A stretch of 55,749 nt of DNA from Rhodococcus sp. ARC_M5 (GTDB taxonomy: Bacteria > Actinomycetota > Actinomycetes > Mycobacteriales > Mycobacteriaceae): NCBI RefSeq assembly GCF_022810405.1, contig NZ_JALGQE010000024.1:1-55749 (forward strand), written 5' to 3'. Under the pieces are notes generated by a model. The model was not told the origin of the DNA. It did no database searches and saw only the letters and a program-made list of their open reading frames with translations. Within the stretch, counting starts at the first letter, position 1, and every line of letters starts with the position of its first letter. Below are positions 31,565 to 41,100 of the stretch, one piece after another. The position numbers were made by a program, and so were the translations under genes.

Positions 31565-32179
31565 ATGCAACTGGTTCTGGTTCGGCACGCACTGCCACAA
31601 CGGTCGGAGACCTCCGCCGATCCCGCTCTCGCCGAACTCGGCGTCGAACAATCCCTGCGGGTGCCAGGTGCCGTGGCTCGGTTCCCGATTTCTCGAGTCG
31701 TGTCGAGTTCCCAGCTCCGCGCCGTCCAGACGGCACAGCCACTGGCCGACCGGCTCGGCCTCACGGTCGAACCCGACGATCGCGTGACCGAATACGACCG
31801 CGACTTCGGCGGGTACGTGCCGATCGAGTCGGCCAAGATCGAATTCCGCGACGCATTCGACCGCATCAAGGCCGGGCATCTCCCCGAACAGGTCGACGAG
31901 CAGGCGTTTCGTAGCCGCGTTCTGGCCGGGGTGGCCGACATCGTCTCGGCCGCCGCGCACACCGACACCGTCGCGCTCTTCGCTCACGGCGGCGTTGTCA
32001 ACATCCTCCTGCAGGACATTCTGCAGACCCCGAAGGTGCTCGGCTTCCCCATCGACTACTGCTCGGTGACGCGGGTGCTGTTCTCGCGCAGCGGCGCGAG
32101 GTCGGTCTCCTCGGTGAACGAAACCGAGCACGTCTGGGACCTGTTGCCCCGCAACCGGCAATCCACAGAAAGCTCTTAA
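31565..32179 (+). CDS. Histidine phosphatase (phosphoglycerate mutase-like)
   Basis: 204 residues. MQLVLVRHALPQRSE carries the RH(G/A) catalytic motif with the phospho-accepting His, VVSSSQLRAVQTAQPLADRL the second conserved Arg region, and ALFAHGGVVNILLQDIL the second His. The overall length and order fit the branch 1/2 histidine phosphatase superfamily (phosphoglycerate mutase-like phosphatases). Here the usual RHG is RHA. The substrate is unknown. It follows a LysR gene by five bases and is likely read from the same transcript. Confidence 0.85.
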   Translation: MQLVLVRHALPQRSETSADPALAELGVEQSLRVPGAVARFPISRVVSSSQLRAVQTAQPLADRLGLTVEPDDRVTEYDRDFGGYVPIESAKIEFRDAFDRIKAGHLPEQVDEQAFRSRVLAGVADIVSAAAHTDTVALFAHGGVVNILLQDILQTPKVLGFPIDYCSVTRVLFSRSGARSVSSVNETEHVWDLLPRNRQSTESS

Positions 32180-32266
32180 AGTCCCAGCTCACAGGCAGGA
32201 AACGTGGCGTCGACGGTGGTCGAGTGGTAGGCGGAGCCGCACCTGGCAGTTAGCCTCGAACTCATC

Positions 32267-33772
32267 ATGGGTGAATTGCGTATCTTCCGACGTCCTGCCG
32301 TTGCACTCACTGCACTGGCGATCCCTCTGGTGGCAGTGGGTGCATTCGCACTCGGCACCGGCTACGACCTCGGCGGCGAATCCGCTGAAACCACCACCGT
32401 CGCCGCCGGGACCGAGCAGGCACCCTCACCTCAGCAGCAGACGGCCGATCCCCTGTCCAAGGCCAGGAGCAGCCTCAACAGCGCCTCGCTGCCCATCACG
32501 TTTCTCTCCAGCGGCATCGGTCAGCTGACCGCAGGCGGAACGCAGCTCAACGACGGCGTCGGCCAGCTCGCCGACGGCATCACCCAGGCTCACGACGGAA
32601 CCATCCAGCTCGCCGACGGGTTCGGGCAGTACCGCGACGGCATCGGTCAGCTCGGGGACGGTGCGTCGCAGATCAGCGGTGGCGTCGACCAGGTCGTCGA
32701 CCAGCTCGCCGGCTTCGGCGCGCTGCAGGCCGACTTCACCGCAAAGCTGGCCGCCACAGCAGACACGGTCGATCGCTTCCCGCATCCGGGATCCGACGCG
32801 ATTTCCAGCGAGATCCGCGGAGTGATCGACAACCTCAACACTCAGGCGTTCGGTCCCGACACCCTCGCTCAGCTGCAGACCCTCAAGGGCGGTGCTCAGC
32901 AGCTGTCGACCGAGCTCAACGACCCCAACAGTCAGTTCCTCGGTGCCACCGCACAGCTCGGCGACGCCACGGTCCAGTTGCGTGACGGACTCGGCCAGCT
33001 CGACGACGGTGGCCAGCAGCTCAAGGCCGGCACCGATCAGCTCGTGACGTCGGTCGAGCCGGTCGAGGGGATCGTCAACGGCATCGCCACCAACGTGCGC
33101 GACGCCTCCGCGGCACTCCCGCCGGGCACCACGGCCGCCACCGACGACGCCACCTCCGACCAGAACGTCGCAGCCACGTCCACGACCACCGGCACCGGTG
33201 CCACCCCGTACCTGATCGCCGCCCTCGTGGCACTCGGCGCTCTCGGATGCGTCAGCCTCGTGCGCGTCCTCGGCAAGGACAGCAGCCCACGGGTGCTCTC
33301 GGTGGTTGCCGCCGTCGCCGCCGTGGGCGTCAGCGCCGCGGTCGCGTTCGCCTTCGCCACCGATGCCGCTCTCGGGCCCGTGCTCGGTGCAGGCGCATTC
33401 CTGATCGTCTCCGCCGCGGCCTACCTCGCTGCAGCGGGAGCAATTCAACGGGTGCTCGGTGCCGTCGTCGGGCAGATCGTCAACGTCGTCGCCCTCGTGG
33501 TGCAGGTCGTCGTCTGCGGATTTGCCTACGCGTCGACGGCACCGATCTGGGGCGATCTGGCGGCGTTCATGCCGATGAGCTACACCGCCGCCGGTGCCCG
33601 CATCATCGCGTCGGGCGAGATGAGCGGGACCGGCTGGCTCGCGATCGCGGCGACGGTGGCCCTGCTGGCCGTCTCGGCGCTGGTGTACGCGAGCGCGCGA
33701 CGTGACTCAGCCGACGGGTCGGAGCGGATGGATGGCGGGCGGAGCCGCGAGATGGGCACCGAACTCGCTTAG
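32267..33772 (+). CDS. LxxG heptad-repeat membrane protein (YhgE/Pip-like)
   Basis: 501 residues. One N-terminal membrane segment (about 9-30) is followed by a long extracytoplasmic part with repeated x-x-x-Leu-x-x-Gly heptads (IGQLTAGGTQLNDGVGQLAD, then GITQAHDGTIQLADGF and IGQLGDGASQISGG, and again near 240-265). Five further membrane segments occupy 306-480. This topology matches YhgE/Pip phage-infection-type proteins and the actinobacterial heptad-repeat family. These may act in ABC-2-like export or type VII-linked secretion, but the function is not established. Its 3-prime end overlaps the convergent monooxygenase gene by 66 bases. Confidence 0.78.
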   Translation: MGELRIFRRPAVALTALAIPLVAVGAFALGTGYDLGGESAETTTVAAGTEQAPSPQQQTADPLSKARSSLNSASLPITFLSSGIGQLTAGGTQLNDGVGQLADGITQAHDGTIQLADGFGQYRDGIGQLGDGASQISGGVDQVVDQLAGFGALQADFTAKLAATADTVDRFPHPGSDAISSEIRGVIDNLNTQAFGPDTLAQLQTLKGGAQQLSTELNDPNSQFLGATAQLGDATVQLRDGLGQLDDGGQQLKAGTDQLVTSVEPVEGIVNGIATNVRDASAALPPGTTAATDDATSDQNVAATSTTTGTGATPYLIAALVALGALGCVSLVRVLGKDSSPRVLSVVAAVAAVGVSAAVAFAFATDAALGPVLGAGAFLIVSAAAYLAAAGAIQRVLGAVVGQIVNVVALVVQVVVCGFAYASTAPIWGDLAAFMPMSYTAAGARIIASGEMSGTGWLAIAATVALLAVSALVYASARRDSADGSERMDGGRSREMGTELA

Positions 33773-34003
33773 CGCCTGCTGCAGGTGCGGGGTCTGCATG
33801 TGACCGTCGAGGTCCTCCTGCGACTTCCACACCTCGATGGTGACGAACGTGCCCGCCTCCACCGCAGACTCGAACAGCTCGTAGGAGACGTTCCCGTCTT
33901 CCTTCCGTGATTCGGCGACGAGGGCCGTCAGGCCGTCGCGCACGGCGTCGACGGCATCCGGCTTGGCGATGATCGTCGCGACGACCTTCAGATCGTTGGC
34001 CAT
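33707..34003 (-). CDS. Antibiotic biosynthesis monooxygenase (ABM) domain protein
   Basis: 98 residues, one ferredoxin-like ABM domain: DLKVVATIIAKPDAVDAVRD, ESRKEDGNVSYELFESAVE and FVTIEVWKSQEDLDGHMQTP, ending HLQQALSEFGAHLAAPPAIH. The size and residues match YgiN/LsrG-like small dimeric enzymes (quinol monooxygenases, isomerases). The substrate is unknown. The ATG at 34003 follows AGGAAACAACACCTC. It is divergent from the large MFS gene at 34103 and convergent with the heptad-repeat gene, with which it shares 66 bases at the 3-prime end. Confidence 0.85.
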   Translation of the reverse strand: MANDLKVVATIIAKPDAVDAVRDGLTALVAESRKEDGNVSYELFESAVEAGTFVTIEVWKSQEDLDGHMQTPHLQQALSEFGAHLAAPPAIHPLRPVG

Positions 34004-34102
34004 GAGGTGTTGTTTCCTTCGTTCGGCGAGACACACATTTCCTCACCGAACGTACTCCCGACCCACCTAAGCTGAGGTGTCGAATCGGGAAGGGAAGTCA
34101 CA

Positions 34103-35629
34103 GTGAGCCAGACGGCAACCGACCAACGCGCCACCAGGAAGGATTGGCTCGGCCTCGCAGTGCTGGTGGTGCCGATTCTCGTCGTGTCGATGGACATGTC
34201 GGTGCTGTACCTCGCCCTGCCGTTCATGTCGGCCGATCTCGAACCCACCGGCAACCAGACGCTGTGGATCCTCGACATCTACGGATTCCTGCTTGCCGGC
34301 CTCCTCATCACCATGGGCTCGCTCGGCGATCGCATCGGCCGACGCACCCTGCTCATGATCGGCGCCGTCGTGTTCGGTGCCGCGTCACTCGCCGCAACGT
34401 TCTCCACCTCCCCCGAAATGCTGCTCGCCGCACGCGCTCTCCTGGGGATCGGTGGAGCCACCATCGCGCCGAGCACACTCTCTTTGATACGCAACATGTT
34501 TCACGATCCCGCTCAACGCAAGGAGGCCATCGGTCTGTGGACCGCCGGTTTCGCGGGCGGAGCTGCGGTGGGGCCCGTCATCGGAGGTGTTCTGCTCGAA
34601 CACTTCTGGTGGGGTTCGGTGTTCTTGATCAACATCCCGATCATGGTCGTGCTCTTCGTCGCTGCCCCACTGCTGGTGCCCGAGTTCAAGGACGCCGACC
34701 CCGGCAGATTCGACCCGATCAGCGTGGTCCTCGCGATCTCATCCATGCTCTCCATCGTCTTCGCCATCAAGCACGGCGCACAGGAGGGAATCGACACCGC
34801 CGCGGGCGTCAGCGCGCTCGCCGGTCTGGCACTGGGCACGGTGTTCGTCCTCCGGCAGCGCAGGGCCGCGAACCCGCTGATCGACGTCACGCTCTTCGCC
34901 GAACGAGCCTTCAGCGCAGCGGTCGTGGTGCAGTTCCTGGTCATCTTCGCCATGACCGGATTCAGCCTCTTCGCGTCTCAGTACCTACAGCTCGTCGTCG
35001 GGCTCGGGCCGCTCGAAGCCGGTCTGTGGCTGCTCGTTCCCGCCGTCACCGCCGCGGCCGGTGCCGTGCTCGCGCCGACTCTGAGCAAGGTGATCCGGAC
35101 GGGCACGATCATCGCCGGCGGACTGTTGGCCATCGCCATCGGTTGCACGGCAATGGTATTCGTGAACGCCGACTCGGGGCTACCGCTGCTGCTCACCGGC
35201 ATGGCCGTGTTGACCTTCGGTATCGGCGCAGCGTCGACGCTCAATTCCGACATCGTGCTCACCGCCGCGGCTCCCGAAAAGGCCGGTGCCGCATCGGCGT
35301 TGTCCGAGACCGGAGCCGAATTGGGCGGGGCCGTCGGCATCGCGATCCTCGGCACGATCGGCAGCACCGTCTACCGCCACCGTATGGAGGACGTCATCCC
35401 GGTGGGGACGCCTTCCGAGATAGCCGACCCCGCCAGAGAAACCATCGGCGGTGCCATCGCCGTCGCCGACTACCTACCGGAACCGTTCGGCTCGCAACTG
35501 ACCGCCGTTGCCAACTCGTCGTTCATCGACGGCTTCAATCTCGCGGCCGGCTGGAGCGCCGGTCTGATGGCCGTCAGTGCGGTGGCGGTCTTCGTGCTGC
35601 TCCGCCGTCAGACCGCGTCGGCGAGGTAG
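34103..35629 (+). CDS. MFS multidrug exporter (DHA2/EmrB-QacA type, 14 TM)
   Basis: 508 residues with about fourteen hydrophobic segments. WLGLAVLVVPILVVSMDMSV, LYLALPFMSADLEPTGNQTL, WILDIYGFLLAGLLITMGSL and GDRIGRRTLLMIGAVVFG are typical of the EmrB/QacA/LfrA group, where an Asp in helix 1 (here in SMDMSVL) binds cationic compounds. LfrA-type proteins export fluoroquinolones and dyes in mycobacteria, so a similar proton-driven efflux role is likely. Starts with GTG. Its end overlaps the convergent cutinase-like gene by 22 bases. Confidence 0.88.
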   Translation: MSQTATDQRATRKDWLGLAVLVVPILVVSMDMSVLYLALPFMSADLEPTGNQTLWILDIYGFLLAGLLITMGSLGDRIGRRTLLMIGAVVFGAASLAATFSTSPEMLLAARALLGIGGATIAPSTLSLIRNMFHDPAQRKEAIGLWTAGFAGGAAVGPVIGGVLLEHFWWGSVFLINIPIMVVLFVAAPLLVPEFKDADPGRFDPISVVLAISSMLSIVFAIKHGAQEGIDTAAGVSALAGLALGTVFVLRQRRAANPLIDVTLFAERAFSAAVVVQFLVIFAMTGFSLFASQYLQLVVGLGPLEAGLWLLVPAVTAAAGAVLAPTLSKVIRTGTIIAGGLLAIAIGCTAMVFVNADSGLPLLLTGMAVLTFGIGAASTLNSDIVLTAAAPEKAGAASALSETGAELGGAVGIAILGTIGSTVYRHRMEDVIPVGTPSEIADPARETIGGAIAVADYLPEPFGSQLTAVANSSFIDGFNLAAGWSAGLMAVSAVAVFVLLRRQTASAR

Positions 35630-36513
35630 CGCGCCAACCATCGCGTCGCGGACCGGCCGTTCTCGACGTCGTAGCTCTGGTACTCCTGGTGAATTCCGGA
35701 ACGGTAGAACGCCTCGATCTCCCGGCGGCGCTGTTCGTTGGCCTGGTCCGAGAGCTGGCCCTGCAGCACCGGCAACCCACCGGCTGCTGCGAGATCGGAG
35801 ATCAGGGACTGCGCTTCCTGCGAGTACTGGTCGGCGACGTCGGGCGCGGGGTTGGACGAGACGGCCAAGAAGCCGGCCAACCGCGCGACGTAGTCGTCCT
35901 TGGGCGTCGAGCAGTACAGATCGCCGACGGCACAGAACGTCCGCACCACGGGGCTGACATAGCCGAATCCGCCGACCCGCGGTCCGCCGACACCGGTTCC
36001 GACCACGGCCGGCCCCACCAGAGCATCGGTATCGGAGCGCTTCGGGTCGGAGATCAAGCCCACTGCCACCACCCTGTCCGCGGGCACCACGCCGACTCCG
36101 GTGCCGATGGCGGCGGCGAGATCGCCGGCCGCGTCGGCGCCCTGGCTGTAGCCGATGATGCCGAGTTTCGTTGTGCCACAACGATCTGCCATGGCTTTCA
36201 ACATTCCGCCCGCGTTGGCGACGGCCGCAGCGCGGGACTGCCCGTACACCTCGCCCTCCCACGGGAACGCGGTAGCGGGATACGAGACGTAGTCGGTGCG
36301 GATATCGCTACCGAGACGATCGGTGACGTCGGTGAGCATCCCCGGCTTCGGTGCCGCGCCCGAGCTGGTCTCCCAGGTGCCCGGAATGGCGACGACATAC
36401 ATCGTCGGGCAATCGGCCGGATCGGCGGCGGCGGGCGATGCCGCTCCGACGACGATGCCCGACGCAACCGCTGCTGCGACGCCGATACCGGCGCAGATCT
36501 TCTTGACACTCAT
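35608..36513 (-). CDS. Secreted cutinase-family hydrolase
   Basis: 301 residues. A Sec signal peptide (residues 1-30, ending SPAAA) is followed by DCPTMYVVAIPGTWET, typical of cutinase-like proteins of mycolata. The nucleophile is Ser123 in GIIGYSQGADAAGD, and Asp198 is in FCAVGDLYCST, where the flanking Cys pair resembles the cutinase disulfide. A candidate His275 occurs in RSGIHQEYQSYD, later than in short cutinases. Expected to be an exported esterase/lipase acting on lipids or polyesters outside the membrane. ATG start. Confidence 0.83.
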   Translation of the reverse strand: MSVKKICAGIGVAAAVASGIVVGAASPAAADPADCPTMYVVAIPGTWETSSGAAPKPGMLTDVTDRLGSDIRTDYVSYPATAFPWEGEVYGQSRAAAVANAGGMLKAMADRCGTTKLGIIGYSQGADAAGDLAAAIGTGVGVVPADRVVAVGLISDPKRSDTDALVGPAVVGTGVGGPRVGGFGYVSPVVRTFCAVGDLYCSTPKDDYVARLAGFLAVSSNPAPDVADQYSQEAQSLISDLAAAGGLPVLQGQLSDQANEQRRREIEAFYRSGIHQEYQSYDVENGRSATRWLARYLADAV

Positions 36514-36641
36514 GGGGAGGGGGCCTCACTGGGTGATCGAACGCTTCTTCTGTTCGATCACCACAATGACAGCGGCCTGTGACCATCAGATGCCCACATG
36601 GTTAACGGACGTAACCGCGTGGGCGAGGTCATGAAACGCAG

Positions 36642-36699
36642 CCGAGCTCGAAGTTATGGACGGGATCGAACCGTAATCCATCCATAACTTCGAGCTCGG
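36642..36699. repeat. 19-bp perfect inverted repeat between cutinase and gltD genes
   Basis: CCGAGCTCGAAGTTATGGA at 36642-36660 pairs perfectly with TCCATAACTTCGAGCTCGG at 36681-36699 around a 20-base loop. It lies 15 bases past the gltD stop on the minus strand, so it is a possible terminator of gltBD. No T-run follows it on that strand. The arm resembles the 1422-1481 repeat. Confidence 0.75.
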
Positions 36700-36713
36700 T
36701 GAAGAAAAGCGAT

Positions 36714-38165
36714 TTACCGCTGCGGTGCCTGGGTCGGCACGATCGGCGACGGCAGTGCCGTTTCTCCCTGCAGGAAGGTGTCGACGGCGGCCGCGCAGGA
36801 GCGGCCCTCGGCGATGGCCCACACGATGAGCGACTGGCCGCGACCCATGTCTCCGGCGACGAACACGCCGGGGACGTTGGTGACCCACTCGTTGGTGCGC
36901 TCCACGTTGCCGCGCTGATTGAAGTCGACACCCAGGTCGGTCAGCAGGCCGCCCTTGTCGGGTCCGACGAATCCCATGGCGAGCAGAACCAGATCGGCCT
37001 CGAGGGTGAACTCGCTGCCCTCGACCTTCTCGAACTTGCCTGCCTTGAACTCGACCTTACAGGCTTCGAGCGCGGTGACCTTGCCGTCTTCGCCGACGAA
37101 ACGCTCGGTGTTGACGGAGAAGACGCGTTCGCCGCCCTCCTCGTGTGCGGACGCCACCCGGTACATCAGCGGGTACGTCGGCCACGGGGTGGACGTCGCA
37201 CGCTCCTCGGGCGGCCGGGCCATGATCTCGAACTGGTGGACGCTCTCGGCACCCTGACGGTGCGAGGTGCCCAGGCAGTCGGCCCCGGTGTCGCCGCCGC
37301 CGATGATGACGACCTTCTTGCCCTCGGCACTGACGGGCGGTGCAGCGAAGTCGCCCTGCTGGACGCGATTGGCGTGCGGCAGGAACTCCATGGCCTGGTA
37401 GATGCCATCGAGCTCGCGGCCCTCGATGGGCAGGTCGCGCCAGGCGGTGGCACCGCCGGAGAGGACGACGGCGTCGAACTGCTCGCGCAGTTCGTCGGCC
37501 GAGATGTCCACGCCGACATCGACTCCGGTGCGGAAGACGGTGCCCTCGGCCTCCATCTGCGCCAGCCGTCGATCGATGTGGCGCTTCTCCATCTTGAACT
37601 CGGGGATGCCGTAGCGCAGCAATCCACCGATCCGATCGGCACGCTCGAACACCGTGACGGTATGTCCGGCGCGGGTCAGCTGCTGCGCTGCAGCAAGTCC
37701 CGCGGGTCCGGAGCCGACGACGGCGACGGTCCTACCGGTCAGGTGCGTCGGATAGACCGGCGTGACCCAACCCTCTTCGAAGGCCTTGTCGATGATCTCG
37801 ACCTCGACCTGCTTGATCGTGACCGGATCCTGGTTGATGCCCAGGACACAGGCCGCCTCGCACGGGGCCGGGCACAACCGCCCGGTGAATTCCGGGAAGT
37901 TGTTGGTGGCGTGCAGTCGATCGATGCTGTCGCGCCAGCGGTCCTTGAACACCAGGTCGTTCCACTCGGGAATCAGGTTCCCGAGCGGGCAGCCGTTGTG
38001 GCAGAACGGAATACCACAGTCCATGCACCGACTTGCCTGGGTGCGCAGCGTGTCCTTCGAGAAGTCCTCGTAGACCTCTTTCCAGTCCATCAGGCGCAGG
38101 TCGACGGGCCGCCGCTTGGGTACCTCGCGAACCGTGTTCTTCAAAAATCCCTGTGGGTCACCCAC
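36714..38165 (-). CDS. gltD: Glutamate synthase small (beta) subunit
   Basis: 483 residues. Supplies electrons from NADPH to the large subunit. Two [4Fe-4S] Cys motifs near the start (ASRCMDCGIPFCHNGCPLGN and FTGRLCPAPCEAACVLG), then the FAD-binding VAVVGSGPAGLAAAQQL and the NADPH-binding VVIIGGGDTGADCLG, ending in a GxxVAGD-type motif GVFVAGDMGRGQSL. Length matches GltD (about 480). The start ATG lies inside the last codons of gltB (8-base overlap), so the two are translationally coupled. Followed by a 19-bp inverted repeat. Confidence 0.95.
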   Translation of the reverse strand: MGDPQGFLKNTVREVPKRRPVDLRLMDWKEVYEDFSKDTLRTQASRCMDCGIPFCHNGCPLGNLIPEWNDLVFKDRWRDSIDRLHATNNFPEFTGRLCPAPCEAACVLGINQDPVTIKQVEVEIIDKAFEEGWVTPVYPTHLTGRTVAVVGSGPAGLAAAQQLTRAGHTVTVFERADRIGGLLRYGIPEFKMEKRHIDRRLAQMEAEGTVFRTGVDVGVDISADELREQFDAVVLSGGATAWRDLPIEGRELDGIYQAMEFLPHANRVQQGDFAAPPVSAEGKKVVIIGGGDTGADCLGTSHRQGAESVHQFEIMARPPEERATSTPWPTYPLMYRVASAHEEGGERVFSVNTERFVGEDGKVTALEACKVEFKAGKFEKVEGSEFTLEADLVLLAMGFVGPDKGGLLTDLGVDFNQRGNVERTNEWVTNVPGVFVAGDMGRGQSLIVWAIAEGRSCAAAVDTFLQGETALPSPIVPTQAPQR

Positions 38166-41100
38166 GAGCTGCCTCCATGATCGCTTCGTCCACGTCCGCG
38201 CCGTTCTTCTCGGCTTCGGAGATGGCCAGCAGTACCTTCTTGTAATCGCGAGGCATGACCTTCACGAAGTGGTTCACCTGTTGTGACCAGTCCGCGAGGA
38301 TCCGCTCGGCCACCTCGGAGCCGGTCTGCTCCTGATGACGGGTGACGATGTCCTTCAGCCAGGTGAACTCGTCACCTTCGAGCTCCTCGATGTCGACCAA
38401 CTCGGTGTTGAGATTGGCCTCGAACGTCTTGTCCGGGTCGAAGACGAACGCAACGCCGCCGGACATGCCTGCACCGAAGTTCCGGCCCGTCGTGCCGAGA
38501 ATGACGACCTTGCCGCCGGTCATGTACTCGCACCCGTGGTCGCCGACGCCTTCGACGACGGCTTCCGCGCCGGAGTTGCGAACCGCGAACCGCTCGCCGA
38601 CGACCCCGCGGATGAGCGCCTCACCGCTGGTGGCACCGAACAGGAACACGTTGCCACCGATGATGTTGTCCTCGGCGACGAATCCCTTCGGAGCGTTCAA
38701 CGACGGCCGCAGCACGAGATGTCCACCGGAGAGTCCCTTACCGACGAAGTCGTTGGCGTCGCCGTTCAGTCGGAGTGTCATTCCGGACGGGACGAATGCA
38801 CCGAAACTGTTGCCGGCCGAGCCGGTGAACGTGATGTCGATGGTGTCGTCCGGGAGTCCGACGCCGCCGTAGGCCTTGGTGACCTCGTGCCCGAGCATCG
38901 TGCCGACGGTGCGGTTGACGTTGGTGATCTTGGACTCGAACGCGACCTTCTCGCCCTTGTCCAGCGCGTTGCGGCTGGCCGAGATGAGCTGCTGGTCGAG
39001 TGCCTTGTCGAGTCCGTGATCCTGGACCCCCGTGTTGTACAGGTTCTGGTTCATGAAAGCCGACTCGACCTCTTCGAGGATCGGCGACAGATCCAGCTTG
39101 GACGCCTTCCAGTGTTCCTTGGCCGCGGTGGTGTCGAGCAGACCCACCTGGCCGACGGCCTCGTCGAGTGTGCGGAAGCCGAGCTCGGCCATGAGCTCGC
39201 GCACCTCTTCGGCGATGAACATGAAGAAGTTCTCGACGAACTCCGGCTTACCCGCGAAACGCTTGCGCAGCAACGGGTTCTGCGTTGCGACACCGACGGG
39301 GCAGGTATCGAGGTGGCAGACGCGCATCATGATGCAGCCCGAGACGACGAGTGGAGCTGTGGCGAAGCCGAACTCCTCACCGCCGAGCAGTGCGGCAACC
39401 ATGACATCGCGGCCGGTCTTGAGCTGACCGTCCACCTGGACGACGATGCGATCGCGAAGACCGTTGAGCAACAACGTCTGCTGGGTCTCGGCCAGACCGA
39501 GCTCCCACGGTCCACCCGCATGCTTGACCGACGTCAACGGCGTTGCGCCGGTGCCACCGTCGTGGCCCGAGATGAGCACCACGTCGGCGTGCGCCTTGGA
39601 CACACCGGCCGCGACCGTTCCGACACCGACCTCGGAGACCAGCTTCACGTGGATGCGGGCCTGCGGGTTGGCGTTCTTCAGGTCGTGGATCAGCTGCGCC
39701 AGATCCTCGATCGAGTAGATGTCGTGGTGCGGCGGCGGCGAGATCAGGCCGACGCCGGGCGTCGAGTGTCGAACCTCGGCGACCCACGGATACACCTTGT
39801 GCGCCGGAAGCTGGCCGCCCTCACCGGGCTTGGCTCCCTGCGCCATCTTGATCTGGATGTCGGTGCAGTTGGTCAGGTAGTGCGAGGTGACGCCGAAACG
39901 TCCCGACGCGACCTGCTTGATGGCACTGCGTCGCCAGTCACCGTTCTCGTCCGGCTCGAATCGCGAGACGTCCTCGCCGCCCTCACCGGAGTTCGAACGT
40001 CCGCCGAGTCGGTTCATGGCGATGGCGAGGGTCTCGTGCGCCTCGGCCGAGATGGACCCGTAGCTCATCGCACCCGTGGAGAACCGCTTGACGATCTCGC
40101 TGGCCGGCTCGACCTCGTCGATCGAAATGGCTTGGCGCTCTTCGGTCTTGAAGCGGAACAGGCCGCGCAGGGATGCCAGACGCTCGGACTGGTCGTCGAC
40201 CATCTTCGTGTATTCCTTGAAGACGTCGTACTGACCGGTGCGGGTGGAGTGCTGCAGCTTGAACACCGTGTCCGGGTTGAAGAGGTGGTACTCCCCTTCC
40301 CGACGCCACTGGTATTCGCCACCGGTCTCGAGCTCGCGGTGCGCGCGCTCCTGACGGTTGTCCAGGTACGCCACCGCGTGCCGCGCTGCGACGTCGTCGG
40401 CGACCTGGTCGAGATCGATACCGCCGAGATGACTGTTGAGCCCGGTGAAGTACTCGTCGACCAGTTCCTGCGACAGGCCGATGACCTGGAACAGCTGAGC
40501 ACCGGTGTACGACGCGAGAGTGGAGATGCCCATCTTGGACATCACCTTCAGCACGCCCTTACCCGCGGCCTTGATGTAGTTGGAGACGGCCTTGTCGAAT
40601 TCGATGTCGGTGAGGGCACCGCGCTCGATCATGTCCTCGATCGACTCGAACGCCATGTACGGGTTGACCGCTGCCGCACCGAAACCGATGAGCAGCGCCA
40701 TGTGATGGACCTCGCGGGCGTCACCGGCCTCGATGATCAGACCCACCTTGGTGCGGGTCTTCTCGCGCACCAGGTGATGGTGCACCGCGGAGGTCAGCAG
40801 CAGCGACGGGATCGGAGCGAGCTTCTCGCTCGACTCGCGGTCCGAGAGCACGATGATCCGCGCGCCACCGGAGATGGCCGCAGAAACCTGAGCGCGGATG
40901 GCCTCCAACGACTTTCGCAGACCTTCACCGCCCTCGGACACCGGGTAGAGACCACGCACGACCACCGAGCGAAGTTCTTCCTGAGTGCCCTCGTCGTTGA
41001 TGTGTACGAGCTTGGCGAGGTCGTCGTTGTGCAGGATCGGCTGCGGCAGCACGATCTGCTTGCACCCGTCGGCACCCGGGTTGAGCAGATCGCCCTCGGG

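Noticed and set aside
34497..34505. Second parS site in the DHA2 MFS gene
   Set aside because: Only the left half TGTTTCACG matches; the right half is ATCCCGC, so it is not a site.
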